From Bacillota bacterium (GTDB taxonomy: Bacteria; Bacillota; Sulfobacillia; RBS10-35; JAJYVN01), in NCBI GenBank assembly GCA_021827805.1, contig JAKAUG010000336.1, forward strand, positions 1 through 5,239: DNA of 5,239 bases, read 5' to 3'. The first letter of the stretch is position 1. Each line of letters opens with the position of its first letter. A model generated the notes under the pieces. It was not told the origin of the DNA. It saw only the letters and a list, made by a program, of their open reading frames with translations, and searched no databases. Below are positions 4,877 to 5,239 of this stretch, piece by piece. Both the position numbers and the translations under genes were made by a program.

Positions 4877-5239
4877 TGGCCGCCGAGGGTGCATGGAGGC
4901 TGCAGGACGCCGCCGTGGGGGCCGTGCGGCGCATGGCGGTGCTGGCGGACATGGTGCGTTTGGAGGAGGTCCTTTTCTCCCTGCCGCTCGCCTACACCGG
5001 CGCGATCCTGGGGGCGCGCAGCTGGCCGCCCCTGCGCACCGTGCCCTGGATCGCGCTGGCCGTGGCGGGCGGTAAGGTGGGCGGAATGGCCCTGAACCGC
5101 GTCTTTGACCGGGACATCGACGCCCGGCACCCGGAGACCGCCGCGCGCCACATCCCGGCCGGCGTGGTGGCCCCCAGCACCGCGCTGGCGCTGGGGGCGA
5201 CGGCCCTGGGGGGGCTGGCCATCTCGGCCCTGGCCCTCA
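4876..5239 (+). CDS. ubiA: UbiA-family aromatic prenyltransferase, 3' end outside window
   Basis: The first 121 residues of a polytopic membrane prenyltransferase are present; the family is usually near 290 residues. It transfers a polyprenyl chain from its diphosphate to an aromatic acid at the membrane. The N-terminus carries VRLEEVLFSLPLAYTGA (27-43), matching the first helix of UbiA proteins. The Mg-diphosphate motif is N74-x3-D78-x3-D82 within MALNRVFDRDID, so both key aspartates are intact. The following loop reads HPETAARHIPAG (85-96) where most relatives have NPRTxxRxLPxG. Three hydrophobic segments are visible, near 33-48, 53-72 and 101-121. ATG 4876 overlaps the ubiD stop (TGATG) and has an excellent ribosome binding site. 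Pairing with UbiD points to quinone synthesis, either MqnP of the futalosine menaquinone route or a ubiquinone UbiA. The symbol is family-level. Confidence 0.92.
   Translation, partial: MAAEGAWRLQDAAVGAVRRMAVLADMVRLEEVLFSLPLAYTGAILGARSWPPLRTVPWIALAVAGGKVGGMALNRVFDRDIDARHPETAARHIPAGVVAPSTALALGATALGGLAISALAL

Noticed and set aside
1..5239. CRISPR array, tRNA or rRNA genes, insertion sequences, or a novel defence-like system
   Set aside because: There are no regularly spaced repeats, no cloverleaf-like or rRNA sequence, and no transposase or terminal inverted repeats. All sizable genes fall into known transporter and quinone families.

Overview
The window is ordinary bacterial chromosome of very high GC content. 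Nearly every third codon position is G or C, genes are tightly packed with start/stop overlaps, and GTG and TTG start codons are common. Strong purine-rich Shine-Dalgarno sequences precede several genes. The protein families do not fix the phylum. A UbiD-UbiA pair of the type used for menaquinone, next to a GldG-type transporter, would suit a high-GC Bacillota, Chloroflexota or Deinococcota-like organism, but that is inference.

There are two divergent gene groups. The left group is on the minus strand and reads from about 2930 down past position 1. It encodes an ABC ATPase, an ABC-2 type permease overlapping it by 4 bases (GTGA), and a GldG-family auxiliary protein. The GldG protein has an N-terminal membrane anchor and a large predicted extracytoplasmic domain, and it is cut off by the left edge. 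Together they form a GldA/GldF/GldG (NosF/NosY-like) transporter module whose substrate cannot be read from sequence. In Bacteroidota this module is linked to gliding, but it is widespread in non-gliding bacteria.

The right group is on the plus strand from 3314. It holds a complete UbiD-family prenyl-FMN-dependent decarboxylase with all expected catalytic residues. A UbiA-family membrane prenyltransferase overlaps it by one base (TGATG) and is cut off by the right edge. These act together on an aromatic quinone precursor: UbiA adds the isoprenoid tail and UbiD removes the ring carboxylate. The gene order resembles the SCO4490-SCO4491-SCO4492 (mqnL-mqnP-mqnM) futalosine menaquinone cluster of Streptomyces. 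This suggests a UbiX-like flavin prenyltransferase may follow just outside the window.

The roughly 380-base divergent intergenic region (2931-3313) holds no convincing gene. It contains several short palindromes, an 11-bp-period direct repeat in an AT-richer patch, a G8 tract next to the ATPase start, and a GC hairpin with a short T run in the ubiD leader. I found no sigma-70 promoter with good consensus and spacing, no RNA gene, no CRISPR array and no mobile element. Nothing in the window clearly amounts to a new biological system. The second-look points are start-site, regulatory-site and motif-variant observations.
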